From: Raphanus sativus
Taxonomy: Eukaryota; Streptophyta; Magnoliopsida; Brassicales; Brassicaceae
Reading direction: 5' to 3'
Assembly (NCBI RefSeq): GCF_000801105.2
Contig: NC_079517.1
Location: forward strand, 6,448,001 to 6,512,000
DNA: 64,000 nt
Shown here in pieces: positions 31,991 to 43,824 of this stretch (position 1 is the first letter of the stretch; each line of letters opens with the position of its first letter). Position numbers and translations under genes: made by a program. The notes under the pieces are model-generated. The model saw nothing but the letters and a program-made list of their open reading frames with translations. It ran no database searches and was not told where the DNA came from.

Positions 31991-34022
31991 CTTCGCGGCG
32001 TTTTTTTTTCCGGAGTGGAGCTAACGAGAAGAAGAAGGAAGGGGCGAAATGATTGAAGTTGGAAGCGGTTTTGGTGGTTGTTAGCTTTGATTAAAAGATA
32101 AGTATCCTTGTAGGCTCAGATTATAGTCCAGTGGGCTTACCAATAAGTCAAGGCTTTATATACCTTTAACGTTTCAACTCTTTTACACCAAGAATCTCGA
32201 ATATAACATGGAGTATTACAATATCTCATAGACAAGGTCTAATCCTTTCTGAAAATTGTGAATATTATTCACAAACTTAGGGATATGACCTTGGATGATG
32301 CACTCTTAAGTATTGGATACATCAAAATAACTATACTTTTACTGTAATTTTATTAATATTCATTTCAAGATTCATAAGTGGAATACATCAGTGAGATATA
32401 TTGCTGGACGGGGAGGCAAAATCATAGAAAATAATATCCGCGAAAACAAAAAGACTAATCTTTAAGCCAGTAAAACATCAACTGATAATCACATATCCAG
32501 AAAATTTCGAAATTAAACACGAGAACTAGAGATAAGCATATTAATTGCCCAAATTTTTGTTTATCTATTCTTCTTGATGACAGTTTCAAAACAAGATAGA
32601 TTTGTGTTCACTTAGAGCTTATTGACATGATAATGAAATAGAGAAAGACATAGCTCATAGAGCTTTATTGTGCAAGAAGTAAATGAAAGGGAAAGACTTT
32701 ATTGTCACCAAGAGATTAAAGATGTTAGATTTGATATAGAAGATGGAGAAGGAGGCTGCTTGAAACACAGCCAAAGTTACATGAAATGTTAACATAAGAG
32801 AAGTATTTATACTTCTAACTAGTATTGTGTCGCTATAACCAGGGTTGGTCGATCCTGAATTTGTCTTCTGATCACTAGTATTGTATATATTTTCCTACTG
32901 CCATTTATTTGTTTATGTCTATGATACTTCTGACTGTAAAACTTAATTAATCCGTAACTTGATCATCACATACGTGATTTTAAAATTTAATCAATTAAGG
33001 AACAATTACTTTTGGAATGATATGTACAAATCTTGGTGTGTATGTACACTCAAAGATATTTCATGAGAGAGGCTCGAGATACTTTTAACTCAAAAGTTTC
33101 CGAAAAATAAAAAAGAAATGAACAAAAAAACATGGAGTTGTGTTTCTACTGAAAACAATTAAGAAACAAATTGAAAATAAAATGTTAAGTTAGAGTGTAC
33201 AGGAGACGTGAGCAACAAAGTGAAGACTAGGAAGGACCTATTGCGCCACACCAAAAGGAAACTGATGTAAAGACTTGTGTCTCCTCATCACACCAAAGCT
33301 GGAAATATCCGCATGTGCCATGCACTCACACATGACATATACATTCATATTTTTGTTTATGCAGATGCATACACATATACCTCCTTTAACTGGATCTAAA
33401 ATATTGGATTTTAGTCTGTTCTAATTAGGGCTAAGTGAATGTCGTACAAACATTGCTATGGCTAACTATAAATCACCGTAAATGGAACTCTGAAGATGTT
33501 AGAACTGAGTAACATACTTACATGCATGAGCTAGCATAATCTATGAGTTTATGCTATGATTTGAGAATGATATGTGGCCTAATGATTTTTTTCTAAACTA
33601 TCTCTAGTATCCTGGGGCACATGCATATGTATGATTCAATGAAAACTATAGCGTATATAATCACTGAATACTGATGAATTAAAATAACTGCTCTGGAAGT
33701 ATATACATATTAGTAGATGCCTAGCTACTAGATATTGTTTTATAATCCACAAGTTGTTTTCTAAGAAAATTCTTGAATATGTATAAAATGACATATATTA
33801 TTAAAGTGTATTTTTATCGGTATTACGTGATCTTTTTGTCAACAACACATTTTCTAACAAGTTTCAAAAAGGTAAAAACCTTAAATACAACACCAATGCT
33901 ATACGTAACAGAATTTGTTTTTTTCACCTACTCTTTTTATTTCTACGTACGTAATATTCGTGTACTATACATATTGCATGGTTATTGTAATCCCGAAACA
34001 AGCCTAGCTAGTTATAGAATTA
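31991..34022. other. Intergenic region upstream of COPT5
   Basis: The COPT5 promoter and leader lie here. Beyond that, 2 kb of AT-rich DNA shows no gene, no element termini and no strong repeat. The small open frame at 33773-34078 partly overlaps the Helitron end and has no motif. Confidence 0.4.
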
Positions 34023-34860
34023 CTAGGTGTTTTCCTGCACAATGTGCAGAAAATATTTTTTATTCAATGTATATTTAGTAATATATATGTATATATATAA
34101 AAATTACAATTTTGAAATATTCTTTAATTTATATCTTTTTGTTAAAATATATTAAATCAAATTTTGTAAATGTAAGAGAAAATTTTGTTAAGTGTATAAT
34201 TATCAAAACATAAAACTAAATAATTTTCTAAAATTTATGGATATTAAAAAACTAATAGTATTGGATTATTTAATTACATTTAAAAATTGTATAATTTTGA
34301 AAAACTGTTTTAGTAATAATAATTATAAAATAGAATTAAATTTTGAAAATTCCAAAATAATATTATATTTATATTTATAACATTATATTATTTATTGCTA
34401 TATTAATGATGATCTATGAGTTATTACCATATTTTATAAACTTACTAAAAATACAAATCAATAATAAATGTAAATGTTCATGTCACTATTTAAAAAATTA
34501 TTCTTAAAAAAATGCATAGTATTTTGAAGAATTGTTTTTGTAATTAAAATTATAAAAATATAGCTAGATAATATTTCGAAATTTTAATTATTATTATATT
34601 TCTATTTAATTTATTATTTACCATATTTTAAAAACTTATCTTAAATATAAATCAATATTAAATGTAAATATATCATAATGATCTATAAGTTATTACCATA
34701 TTTTAAAAAATTATTTTAAATATAAATCAATACTAAATGTAAATATCCATGTCATAATTTACTTCAAGCCATGTCATCAATGTTAGTGTGCCATGTCATA
34801 ATTTTTTTTTCAAAATTAATATGGTGATGACACATGTCAAAATCACTTCTCAAATATAGA
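34023..34860 (-). mobile_element. Short non-autonomous Helitron
   Basis: On the minus strand the element begins TCTATATTTGAGAAGTG (34860) and ends with a CTGCAC-att-GTGCAG hairpin (34049-34035), eight bases, then CTAG (34026-34023) followed by T. This is the Helitron pattern: 5' TC, subterminal hairpin, CTRR end and no target duplication. The 838-bp interior is very AT-rich with short direct repeats and no protein. The base before the 5' TC is G rather than the usual A, so the 5' boundary is slightly less certain. Confidence 0.7.
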
Positions 34861-35062
34861 CTAGGGGATTTACAGATTAAGTTGAAAAAAACTTAAGTAC
34901 TGCAAATCCAGAGATCACATGATCACATAAAATGTGCTTTGGTCATTTACCATTTTATTAATCCACTGATGAAGAAAGACTAACGTCATACAGTACAAAA
35001 TAACAAATCTTTAACAAAAATTAAAGAAAAACAAAATGCAACTTTACAACTAGCATATTTAA

Positions 35063-35533
35063 TCAAGTAGAGAGAGACGAGAAACAGCTCCCAGATCGGA
35101 GAAGCGACCTTCGCGACGCTACGGCGTCGATCCCCGGCAAAGCCCCGCTTGAGCTCGTCCTCGAGGTGGTTCTCCGTGGAGAGCCATCGAGGCTCCGCCG
35201 TAGAATCCTTCCAATGACAGCAATAGGATCTTCCTCCTCCTCCTCGGCGCTCCATGAACGGAACTGGTGGCAGAACGTTGTGTGGCGGCGAAGAGCTTCC
35301 TCGACGGAGATTCTTGTGGGAGATCGAACCACCTCGTCTTTCACAGCCTCCGCGCAGAGCCCACAAAGCCAGTGTCCCCTGTGGCGTTCCTTGACGCGGT
35401 TGATGTAAGCCGGCGTGCACTCCTCGGCGAAACCGCACGTGTCGCACGTGACAGACTCAACAACCGGGAAAGACGACGACGACGACGGCTTAGTCATAGT
35501 ATCGGTGGCAGATGATGATGATGAGGACATCAT
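35063..35533 (-). CDS. DUF1677 family protein
   Basis: An intronless 156-aa protein starting at ATG 35533 (MMSSSSSSATDTM). After a Ser-rich N-terminus comes the DUF1677 core (about residues 28-75): a Cys pair CDTC, a third Cys in EECTP, then RHRGHWLCGLCAEAVKDE with another CxxC, which together could bind a metal. A family-typical ARIS/TRISVEEALRRHTTFC segment follows. The C-terminus is Ser/Arg-rich. The family is plant-specific and its function is not established. Position fits the DUF1677 gene between COPT5 and TBL16 in Arabidopsis. Open frames on the opposite strand here are shadows. Confidence 0.88.
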   Translation of the reverse strand: MMSSSSSSATDTMTKPSSSSSFPVVESVTCDTCGFAEECTPAYINRVKERHRGHWLCGLCAEAVKDEVVRSPTRISVEEALRRHTTFCHQFRSWSAEEEEEDPIAVIGRILRRSLDGSPRRTTSRTSSSGALPGIDAVASRRSLLRSGSCFSSLST

Positions 35534-35609
35534 GGTTTGTGGAAAATGATCAGACCGATATGTTCTTTTTTTTGTAAGAGTCTCTAGCTTTTCTAGATTT
35601 AAGGTTATA

Positions 35610-35645
35610 CTAGATTTTGACCCGCCCTTTAAAGGGCGGGTATAT
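35610..35645 (-). mobile_element. Helitron 3' end (relic)
   Basis: On the minus strand, CCCGCCCTTTAAAGGGCGGG (a perfect 10-bp-stem palindrome) is followed by TCAAAATCTAG and then T. This is a typical Helitron 3' terminus. I could not pair it with a 5' end; a related terminus lies at 36219. Confidence 0.65.
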
Positions 35646-35776
35646 TTTTTGTTTTAATTTAATTTAATTTTCATATTTGTGTTTTTTGTGACTATATTTG
35701 TATTTTTCATTGTAATCATATTTGTGTATAGATTTTAATCAAAATTTTATTAAATAATAGCTATTTAAAAATTGAT

Positions 35777-35876
35777 CCGGTATATTGCCGGTCGAACCCG
35801 CCAACCCGTGGGTATATTGCCGGTCGAACCCGCCAACCCGCGGGTATATTGCCGGTCGAACCCGCCAACCCGAGGG
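35777..35876. repeat. 35-bp tandem repeat, 3 copies
   Basis: Three units of about 35 bp containing ggtatattgccggtcgaac and ccgccaacccg, differing only at the unit junction (gtg, gcg, gag). They lie just inside the Helitron end at 35610. The overlapping open frames on both strands are by-products of the repeat. Confidence 0.88.
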
Positions 35877-36218
35877 TTTCAGTTTTGTTTTGGTCAAAAA
35901 TATGACCCGAACAATCCGCAAACAAATAATTTGTACCGGCACTCGCCCCATTTAATTTTTCGGTTATTTGCAAGTTATAAACTTTTTAAAGCTAATTATT
36001 TAATTTAATTAATAAAAAATATAAAACAATATATTTATAATAAAAATATATATTTTAAATTTTTAAATTGTTTTTTAAATTACCATATTTTTTTAAAAAG
36101 TGTTTTTTTAACACTTTTCGCGTTGCCGGGTACCCACAATACAAAATCTACCAACCCCACACCCGCCCTGATTTTTAAATGAACATATTCTATCATAACT
36201 CATAAGTTTCCTTAAAGT

Positions 36219-36255
36219 CTAGATTCTAACCCGCCTTTTTAAAGGGCGGGTACAT
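36219..36255 (-). mobile_element. Second Helitron 3' end of the same type
   Basis: On the minus strand CCCGCCTTTAAAAAGGCGGG-like stem sequence (36230-36250) is followed by TTAGAATCTAG. It resembles the terminus at 35610, suggesting nested or tandem insertions of one family. The base after CTAG is A rather than T. Confidence 0.5.
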
Positions 36256-39200
36256 TTCTGTTTTAATTATTTTGAGAAATTTAATTCTATATTTATATTT
36301 TCTGTAATTATATTTGTAATTAATATTAATTTAATATAATATAATTTTTGGTAACTATATTAAATATGTCAAGTTACATAACTATATACTTGTGTCATAT
36401 GCATTTCAGAAATTTTTATAAAACTTTATTTCTAAAGTTTACGACATATTATACTTTCTTAGTAGTTACCTAACATAATTAGTCAAGAATATTCGTACCT
36501 AAAAACCCGATATTGAATCGACCAGAAAATCAAAGTCTCATACTCAGTGTTTTGAAACTCGATCCGTACCCGCAATTGAACCGGTAAATCTGGTGACCCA
36601 AGATAAATCCGGTTTAGATTTTGTGAAAAACCTAATATTTAAAAACTCAGTGAACCCGCAAAAAATCACTGAAATTCGGTTGCCGGTTGAACTACTGGTT
36701 GAATTAAAAGATAACTTTTACTTCTTTTTTTAGTTTTTAATTATGTTTTGAAAATCTATTTTATATAATTTTAATAAAGAAATTAGGTTTTTTATTTTTG
36801 TTATCGACAATTTATTAATAACGTTTCACTTTATGGTTTACTTTGAATTTGAAAATATTAGATATATACATGATGACATATGTCTCTGTTACGATATTTT
36901 AATGATGACAAAAAATATACCCGCCCTTTTAAACATATATAATTATGGTTAATAGTATTGATCATTCATACACAGGTGGTCTTTCTTGGATGTATATATA
37001 GATATATACATGATGACATATGTCTCTGTTACGATCTTTTTTTTTAATTTGAGAAAATTATTGTGTATAATGTTAAATAATGTGAGGTTGGAGGACGATT
37101 TGGATTCATGTGAGTGAGATAATGTGGTGAGAAACTTTTTGTTTGTTTCTTAAATTTTGCATGTGGGTTGTGGATGGATAATTATTGAATTTCGTCTAGA
37201 GTGAGTAATAAATTCATAAAATAATTATACAATTTCGCGGTTAAAGATATTCGTTTTTCCTATGAATATTAAATCTGATCTTTCATATCGAACAAAATAA
37301 CACAATAAAGGATGCCAGTTGCACAAGAAAAAAAAAGGGATGCCAAATGGAAACGAGAGTTTGCCATAAACGAATACTTATCTCTTATATAGTTGCAGAT
37401 TTCATAGTCTCCCTTATGAAATGTATTAATTAACTTCTGCAGTCCAGTGTTTGATGTCTGCCAATATTGAATCCTACTTTATGTGATTTTCATATATACT
37501 ACAACTGCAAATACCTTAATAATAGCAGAGAAAAGTCTTCCACAGGTTTCGAAATTAGTTTAGACATCGGCCATGATTACTTAATTATAGAAACAAATCT
37601 TCGAATATTGCCTATAGGCTATAACTAGTCTAAATTGGTTCTTCTTTTGTGTGTGTGTGTGGGGGGGGGGGGTTAGCTATGAAAAGAATTCACCAAGGAA
37701 AAATAAAAAACGGATCGGATCTTCTAATGTTCGATAATTAGAATAATGATATCGAGATTGAATCAATCTATGAGCAAATAGAACAACTTGTTCTGCCGAC
37801 AGGTATTAATGTGAGGCGATTTAAGGAGAAACATTTGTTACTTACTAATGACTCGACTTACTTCATCAGTTGACACTATAGTGACAATATATGGCTGCTT
37901 GAAACCAATAGGTATATAGAAATGTGGACCTCGAATTGAGGTTAACCGTCAATGGACCGATCTGAATGTTAACGGATCAAACACATGAAAAATAAGAGAG
38001 GTGGTCCATGTTTTTCAATGGGAATAGCTGTGAAGGTACCTAGTCATTGAAGCAACACTCCACCGGCGAAGTATGTTTTTGATAAGCATCCTATTTGTAT
38101 TTGTTTCAATTTACTTTTTTTGTTTTCTTTTATTTCTTCTAAATGAACCAAATTTTTAAAATAATAAACAAAAATGAAATATTAATTTATTTTATGTAAC
38201 CGCAGGTTTTTTTAAACAATAAACAAAAATGAAATATAATTTATTTATGTAACCGCAGATTTTTTTAAATAATAAACAAAAATGAAATATAATTTATTTT
38301 ATGTAACCGCAAAAACTACGTGCGAAATAATGGAAGCATAAGTCTCTGCCCACGGTTTACCGAGATCCAATCGCACGGCAAATCGATGTTAGCTAGTGTA
38401 GGAAGAATCTAGAACACCCTAGGCGTTTTTAAGTAAATAGTAAGCCATATGCGCATTGTACAATATATACAGCAATATCACATGCTGATGCTGGGACCAA
38501 ATATTCAACAGTGATATGTGACAGCTATATGATAAATAAATCGTATCAACATCTCAGAAGATTGATTTACCTAAAATTTGAGGAACATGCTATGGAGAGG
38601 CTTAAAAAGTACTGCAGCTTTGTGTTTGGATAACGATATGTCTTTGGCCTACTTTAAAATCTCTCAGTTTCGTATTCCATTTGCTCTCTTTTCTCATCGT
38701 TGTCAAAACTCTTTTGTTCTTTTCACTTTAGTTGTATGTGTGTCTTTGCTTTTTTTTTTTTATATAAATATTTGAACTTGTAGTGAAAGTTTGGTTTTCA
38801 TATCTAGTTACTTATCCACAGAGTCATACTTTTCAATAATGTTATGAAGTAATCAAGCAAATTAAACCTATTAATGCCCTCGCCATCATAGTTATTGTAC
38901 AATAGCAAACAAAATTAGTTATCATCGTAGATTATGCAAATTTTAACCTAGATGATAAAGTAGCAATACCAACCATATATACCAACAAAAACTTCAAGTC
39001 ACCCAACAACAAATCTTTATATATGAAGTTGATACTCTTTTGAAAATAGTTTTAAGAAAAATATCTGATATCTGTGTAAGCGTACGTTGTTAATATAAGG
39101 ACCAATACTGATCCAGTTTTATCGAGCTTTAGCCTGAATACCTGACACCAGCAGGCGATATTTTGTCTTACAATAATATATTAATAAATTAACAAAAAAG

Positions 39201-40141
39201 TTTAGACATATAGATAAAAAACATCAACGATGTTTTATATTTATACCACGAAGTCATAAAGAACATATGCCCAAATAAAACAACATTAGTCCTGAATTCT
39301 GATAAATGTTGATCAGGGTACTTTAAGCAAAGTTGTCTTGGAGTTTTGTTAAGATTTTCAGACGCCAAAGGAGATTCTAACTAAATCAGACGCTTTGACT
39401 TGTGAATTGAATTGAAGGCAAGCTTGTGCATCGTAATAGCATTATTGTCGTTTTTGTTACATGTGTGATATGTCGGTTATAAGTAGATTTTAACTCTATA
39501 TATTTTGGGTGTGAGATCAGATCATTTTTTCGGTGAGATCTGATGACATACTAATATAGCATGTGTATTTTAAATATGTTCTGCAAGTAAACAATTACGC
39601 CTCTAAGGTTTCTTAAAAATTGATTCTGTCAGAAGATATATACTCGAATTTATCATTCCTAATATTTCTGAAAGAGTGATACGCAGAAAAGAGTTAATAC
39701 AAAAACAAACCATGTACTTCAGTAGAAGATATGCAAAAACAAAAAGATTGGTTACAATGAATATATAGCTATCAAGTCTAGCTAGCAAATCCTTGTTTCA
39801 AAATGTAATTTTCAACACTTATTAGATCTTATTTCACATCCAATTTTCCACAGATGATTTCTTTTCTTCACTGCCTTATAATTTAAGGCCTGGCCTGGTT
39901 ATAATGCCACATGTTATAATTATTTAAGTTTATTTATACTGCGTCACGCGTGTGCTCTTGAGAGATTACTTGCTTTAAGTGTTATGACTGACGGCGGAGA
40001 TTCATATTGTAAATTGTGTAAGTTACACTTCATTTTTCTTTCGAAAGTTACAAAGTTTGTGTTTATTGGAGTTTTACGTCCAAAACCTACTTTTTGTTAA
40101 AAGAAATAGAAGCAAAAACTTGTGATACGTCGTTATGTTAA
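36256..40141. other. Intergenic region, AT-rich, transposon-derived in part
   Basis: No gene is supported over 3.9 kb. It contains a 37-bp exact direct repeat (tagatatatacatgatgaca..., 36859-36895 and 36999-37035), a GT/poly(G) microsatellite near 37650 and three tandem units of about 55 bp containing aataaacaaaaatgaaat and tatgtaaccgca (38156-38312). Open frames at 38578 and 39603 have no motifs. Confidence 0.45.
38156..38312. repeat. Tandem repeat of about 55 bp, 3 copies
   Basis: Three consecutive units, each with aataaacaaaaatgaaatat followed by aatttattt(t)atgtaaccgca. Copies differ by small indels. Confidence 0.8.
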
Positions 40142-40144
40142 TTA

Positions 40145-41680
40145 GAGCATCATTATCCTAACAACCCATGATGGGTTGCTTATTTATATTATAATAGTAT
40201 TTAAGGAATTAAATTTGGTAAGAAACTTAGCTAAGCACCTTGATATTTTTTCTCCTCCATTGCAAATCTCTTATTTTAGGGTGCTTAAAAATTTTAAACA
40301 GAGATATTTTATTAGTGTTTTCAGATTCTGCAACATTATACATCTCAAATTCTTGAAAATATTTACTTAAAGCAAAGAGTACTTGCACACATACAAACAA
40401 CATAAAATTGCCAAGAACACTAACTCATGCGATCGTTCTGATTATATAAACAACAGAAGTGTATGGGAAACTATAAACAAATGCTACACAATCAGAACAC
40501 TAACTCAGAGGTCTTTACAAGAGAGACAAGAGAATGGCCCGAGACAAAACCTGTCTTGAATCATCCACTCCCAATGCTACACTTTTTAACTCTTCTTGAC
40601 CTGCAAAAAATGAGCAGAACAATGAACACAAGAACAAGACAGAACAAGAGAATGACCGTGACAAGAAACATTTTTAACATTACTAGAACTACATGAACTC
40701 CACTACAGAACAAGCATAAGACAAATGAGAACAACCAAGCATTTATTGCAACATCATAAACTTTAGGGCTCATATAATCACAGCAAAACAGATAGGGCCA
40801 TACCACTCTGCTGCAGAGCAGATACAAAGGACTCATCACTCTTAGCTCTCGTAAGCTCAAATATCCTCAATACAAGGACATAGGAAGAGAAAAAGAAAAT
40901 ATTTACAAGGGAGCTTCTCCATGAGAGGAGGAGCGACCTCACAGAGGATCCATGAAACGATTAAAGAAATTGCAAAGAGACCACAGTAAGAATCCTTGCG
41001 GAACGTCTGCTGATACTAGAAACAGCAGTACGGCAAGCATCGCATGCACAAGCAGCACAGCACGATGCCAGACAAAAATTTGCCCACATCTTTTATCTAT
41101 TCCTCCTCCTAGGTTTGGTTTTCAATACTGAGAAGAAACAAACAAAATACATATCATAAAACAACCTTCTTCTCATCTTAATCATTACCAACAAAATCCC
41201 TAATCTTTAAATTGAAATTCGATGAAATAAGGTGACTTTTCCCCTAAATTGGAGACGAAATCAAAATTGAAATTCTAAACTTCACCCAAAGAATCTAGAT
41301 TTTTAGTAATCAGAATTGAGCTATGCAAGAAAAGAAACAACCCCAAAAACAAATCAAAATACCTTTGGCTATCAACCGATCAAAACTTTGAGTTTTTCCT
41401 CTCTTTAGAGACGAGAATCCGAACGAGAGAGCGGGAGAGAAGAAACGGTAGAAACACCGATTTGCTTTCGTAGACGAAAGAGAGAAAGGAAAGAGAGAAA
41501 AAAACGCTTCAAACACCAAACCATTCCTCTACCCACTCAGATTTTGCCACCTGTCCAAGAAGCAACGTTGCTTCTCGTGCTTAATTAAGCGTCGGCCCTT
41601 CTGCTTTTTTCTATTTTTGATTTTCTTTTAATTGTAATTATGCTAAGCGCCCTCCTTAAGCTAATGCGATAAAGATGCTC
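40145..41680. mobile_element. PIF/Harbinger-like element carrying a captured SERINC gene fragment
   Basis: The left end reads GAGCATCATTATC and the right end, reverse-complemented, GAGCATCTTTATC, with TTA duplications on both sides (40142-40144 and 41681-41683). The 1,536-bp interior has no transposase but carries gene-derived sequence on the minus strand, including a UTR-like exon, an intron boundary and a SERINC first coding exon. This is the structure of a Pack-type TIR element. The TIR resembles that of the element at 10833-11659. Confidence 0.68.
40907..41089 (-). pseudogene. SERINC/TMS1 family first coding exon fragment
   Basis: From an ATG at 41089 the minus strand reads MWANFCLASCCAACACDACR, the hallmark N-terminus of plant serine-incorporator (SERINC) proteins, then TAVSSISRRSARI. 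After a one-base deletion near 40995-41005 the frame continues as YCGLFAISLIVSWIL and APLMEKLP-like sequence. It reaches a preserved donor GTAAAT exactly where the gene's first coding exon would end. A splice acceptor (aaacctag, near 41107) precedes the ATG, and an apparent leader exon with donor lies near 41373. Splice sites are retained, so the capture was from genomic DNA, not from mRNA. The rest of the protein is absent. Confidence 0.78.
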
Positions 41681-41683
41681 TTA

Positions 41684-42143
41684 GGCATTACCAGGTAACT
41701 ATCTGTTTTAAAGTTTGGAAGAGTCATAAAGAAGTATATTAGAAAGATAGGATTAATGCCGATTCCAGTTTAGCATCATAACTCTAAAGAAAACAAGAAA
41801 TAGTTGATTTGATAAAATCAATCATTAGATTTCATAGTTAAATTACGTTTTAGAATCGTTGTCTTAAAGCATGGTGGTAACCAATCATAAATAGTAACGT
41901 TTTAGAATCGTTTTTCCAAAGAAGCAACATGTTCTTTGTCTCTATCGCTGGCTAATGTGTTCTCCTTGTATGTTGGTACAACAAATACAAACATAATTGA
42001 GCAGTACGACTAGTTTTGTCTATTTTTAGTTATATAATTACTACCATGTAATAATTTTATGTGGTACCAGTGAAAGCAAACCGAGTTACAGCTGGCGTGG
42101 TTTTGTCCTTATCATAGATGATAAGACCGCGCACTTATTACTA
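41684..42143. other. Short intergenic stretch left of the Helitron
   Basis: No gene or element boundary is seen. The plus-strand base at 42143 is A, which with T at 55383 restores the A|T target of the Helitron. Confidence 0.4.
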
Positions 42144-42180
42144 CTAGTTTCATAGCCCCCGCGCACGCGCGGGGCCGGGT
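42144..42180 (-). other. Helitron 3' terminus: hairpin and CTAG
   Basis: An 8-bp GC stem (42157-42164 with 42167-42174) lies ten bases before the terminal CTAG. This structure signals termination of rolling-circle transposition. Confidence 0.9.
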
Positions 42181-42350
42181 ACATTGTCGACACGGAAGAT
42201 ATTTTTGTGTACGTGATTTTGTTATTTGATTAGGCTGATGAATATTTACGGGATATAGTATTACTATAATTTCCGGAGTTGTAAGCGATGAGAAAATTAA
42301 TTAAGAGTTTGAAACTTGTTTGTTTTTTTATATTATTAGCATGTATCGGT

Positions 42351-42908
42351 TCATAAATTACTTGCCCGACACACTGGGCAACTTATATTTGTCCGAAGCC
42401 AATGATCAATGCAAAGAAAATGAAATTTATGCCCGCAGTTGAGGGTTGAAATGGTCACGTCGGTGTAGTCCTCAAAGCAGATGGAGCATAGATGGGTTTC
42501 CTCTTCAATTGTCGGCGGTCTATCAGTTCCTTCAAGATCAGTGATGATCAGATCTACATCAAGTCTTGCGGTTGCATTTATATTGTAGTCTGTGATGGTC
42601 AAAGTAACTTGAAGATTTTGAGGTATAATATTATTGTTTTCTCTAAGTAACCTCATCACATATTTGTAAGTCTCTTCAATTAGAAACGTTGAGTCGGGGT
42701 GATGAATATTATGGTATGATAACATGAAATCCAATGACTCAGCGACCAAATCATTGTAATTACCTACATCGTCAAAAATTCTTGGTACCTGAAAATCGAT
42801 GACTGATTGCTGTGTGTTCGGTCTGTGTATATAGACTTGGAGGAATTGTCCTCGATTTGGTCCTAACGATCTTGAGAATCGATGAGTAAGTAGTGGAGTG
42901 TTGTTCAT
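42351..42908 (-). CDS. RING-H2 finger protein encoded in the Helitron
   Basis: 185 aa from ATG 42908 (MNNTPLLTHRF); the frame is open upstream only from a non-ATG codon. The N-terminal 130 residues match nothing I know. The C-terminus is a complete RING-H2 domain, CSICFEDYTDVTISTLNCGH then KFHFLCIDHWL and SCPVC, with all eight ligands in C3H2C3 order and standard spacing, and the Trp used for E2 contact. Such proteins are usually E3 ubiquitin ligases. It lies about 200 bp inside the 3' end of the Helitron in the same orientation as RepHel, so it is either captured host cargo or a conserved Helitron gene. There is no intron or frameshift. Confidence 0.85.
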   Translation of the reverse strand: MNNTPLLTHRFSRSLGPNRGQFLQVYIHRPNTQQSVIDFQVPRIFDDVGNYNDLVAESLDFMLSYHNIHHPDSTFLIEETYKYVMRLLRENNNIIPQNLQVTLTITDYNINATARLDVDLIITDLEGTDRPPTIEEETHLCSICFEDYTDVTISTLNCGHKFHFLCIDHWLRTNISCPVCRASNL

Positions 42909-42935
42909 GTTGTGTTTGTTGTGAAAGCATAGCAC

Positions 42936-43824
42936 AATATATTTTTGTTTTATAGGTGATTATTAGTTGTTTTTTTCTTAGTTGTTTTACGTTTGTTTAT
43001 GTATTGTATTTATTAGTGAAACTTCTAAACATTAAACTTCTAATTTAGGTAATTTATTATAACAAAATGTTAAGTTTCTTAAATGCATTATATGGTAGTA
43101 ATATTTTGTGAAGTAACTTAAACTTTATTGGATAAGTGTAGAGTATTTAATAAACGGTATTGGAATAATTGATGTTGTTAGGTTGGTTTTCTTCCCTAGT
43201 ATATGATATATATTATGTATTTTTGTATTGAATAAAATGAAGATGAAATCTGTATAGTAATAGAAATAGTTAGTGGTTTGGTTAATTTCTTGATATATTA
43301 ACCACCGAATTTAAACCGGTTAATTGTAATGTTCAATGGGTCTATTAGCAAACATGGATATAAAGAGGTGGGCTCAGATTAAGTTGGGTTTAAAAAGTTT
43401 TGTTATGTTTTGTTCGTGAAAATATTTTTTTTTGAACAATTGAACTGGAAAAAAATACGTCCGGCAACTTCGTTTCCTCCGTGGTCGTGTATACGTCTCC
43501 TCCGCGATACCTGCACTGATTATTACATAAGTTTTTCGAGTTTAGTGATGGGGGTTTGCTCTAGACTGTTATTGTAAGGTGACAACTTACTTCAGCTATG
43601 GTTGATCCGCATCGGCACGGAATCATTCATTCTCCGAGGGTTCGTCGTCGTCAGAATCTGCAACAATTGAGGTTTTTAATTTATTTGTTTATAATTTATG
43701 ATAACTAAATCATTTTTTTCTGATTCTAGTATATATGTTTTTGGGTTAATTTCTCTGATTTCGAACTCCTAATCTCAGATGTTTTAGCCGGTATTTCATG
43801 GAGCCAGAAAATAGATGTGAAGAT
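42936..43824. other. Helitron interior between RING and RepHel genes
   Basis: Mostly A/T-rich with no conserved ORF. A GC-richer patch at 43590-43675 starts with an ATG on the plus strand but opens only a short frame without a motif. It may be captured or promoter sequence. Confidence 0.4.

Noticed and set aside
40561..40860. Hydrophobic 99-codon open frame on the minus strand in the Harbinger-like element
   Set aside because: It lies in what appears to be captured intron sequence downstream of the SERINC exon; composition, not a conserved domain, makes it look like membrane segments.
40907..41089. A functional SERINC gene
   Set aside because: Only the first coding exon is present, with a one-base deletion, and it is enclosed in TIRs.
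43590..43700. A possible plus-strand gene start inside the Helitron
   Set aside because: The frame closes within about 35 codons and no convincing downstream exon could be placed.
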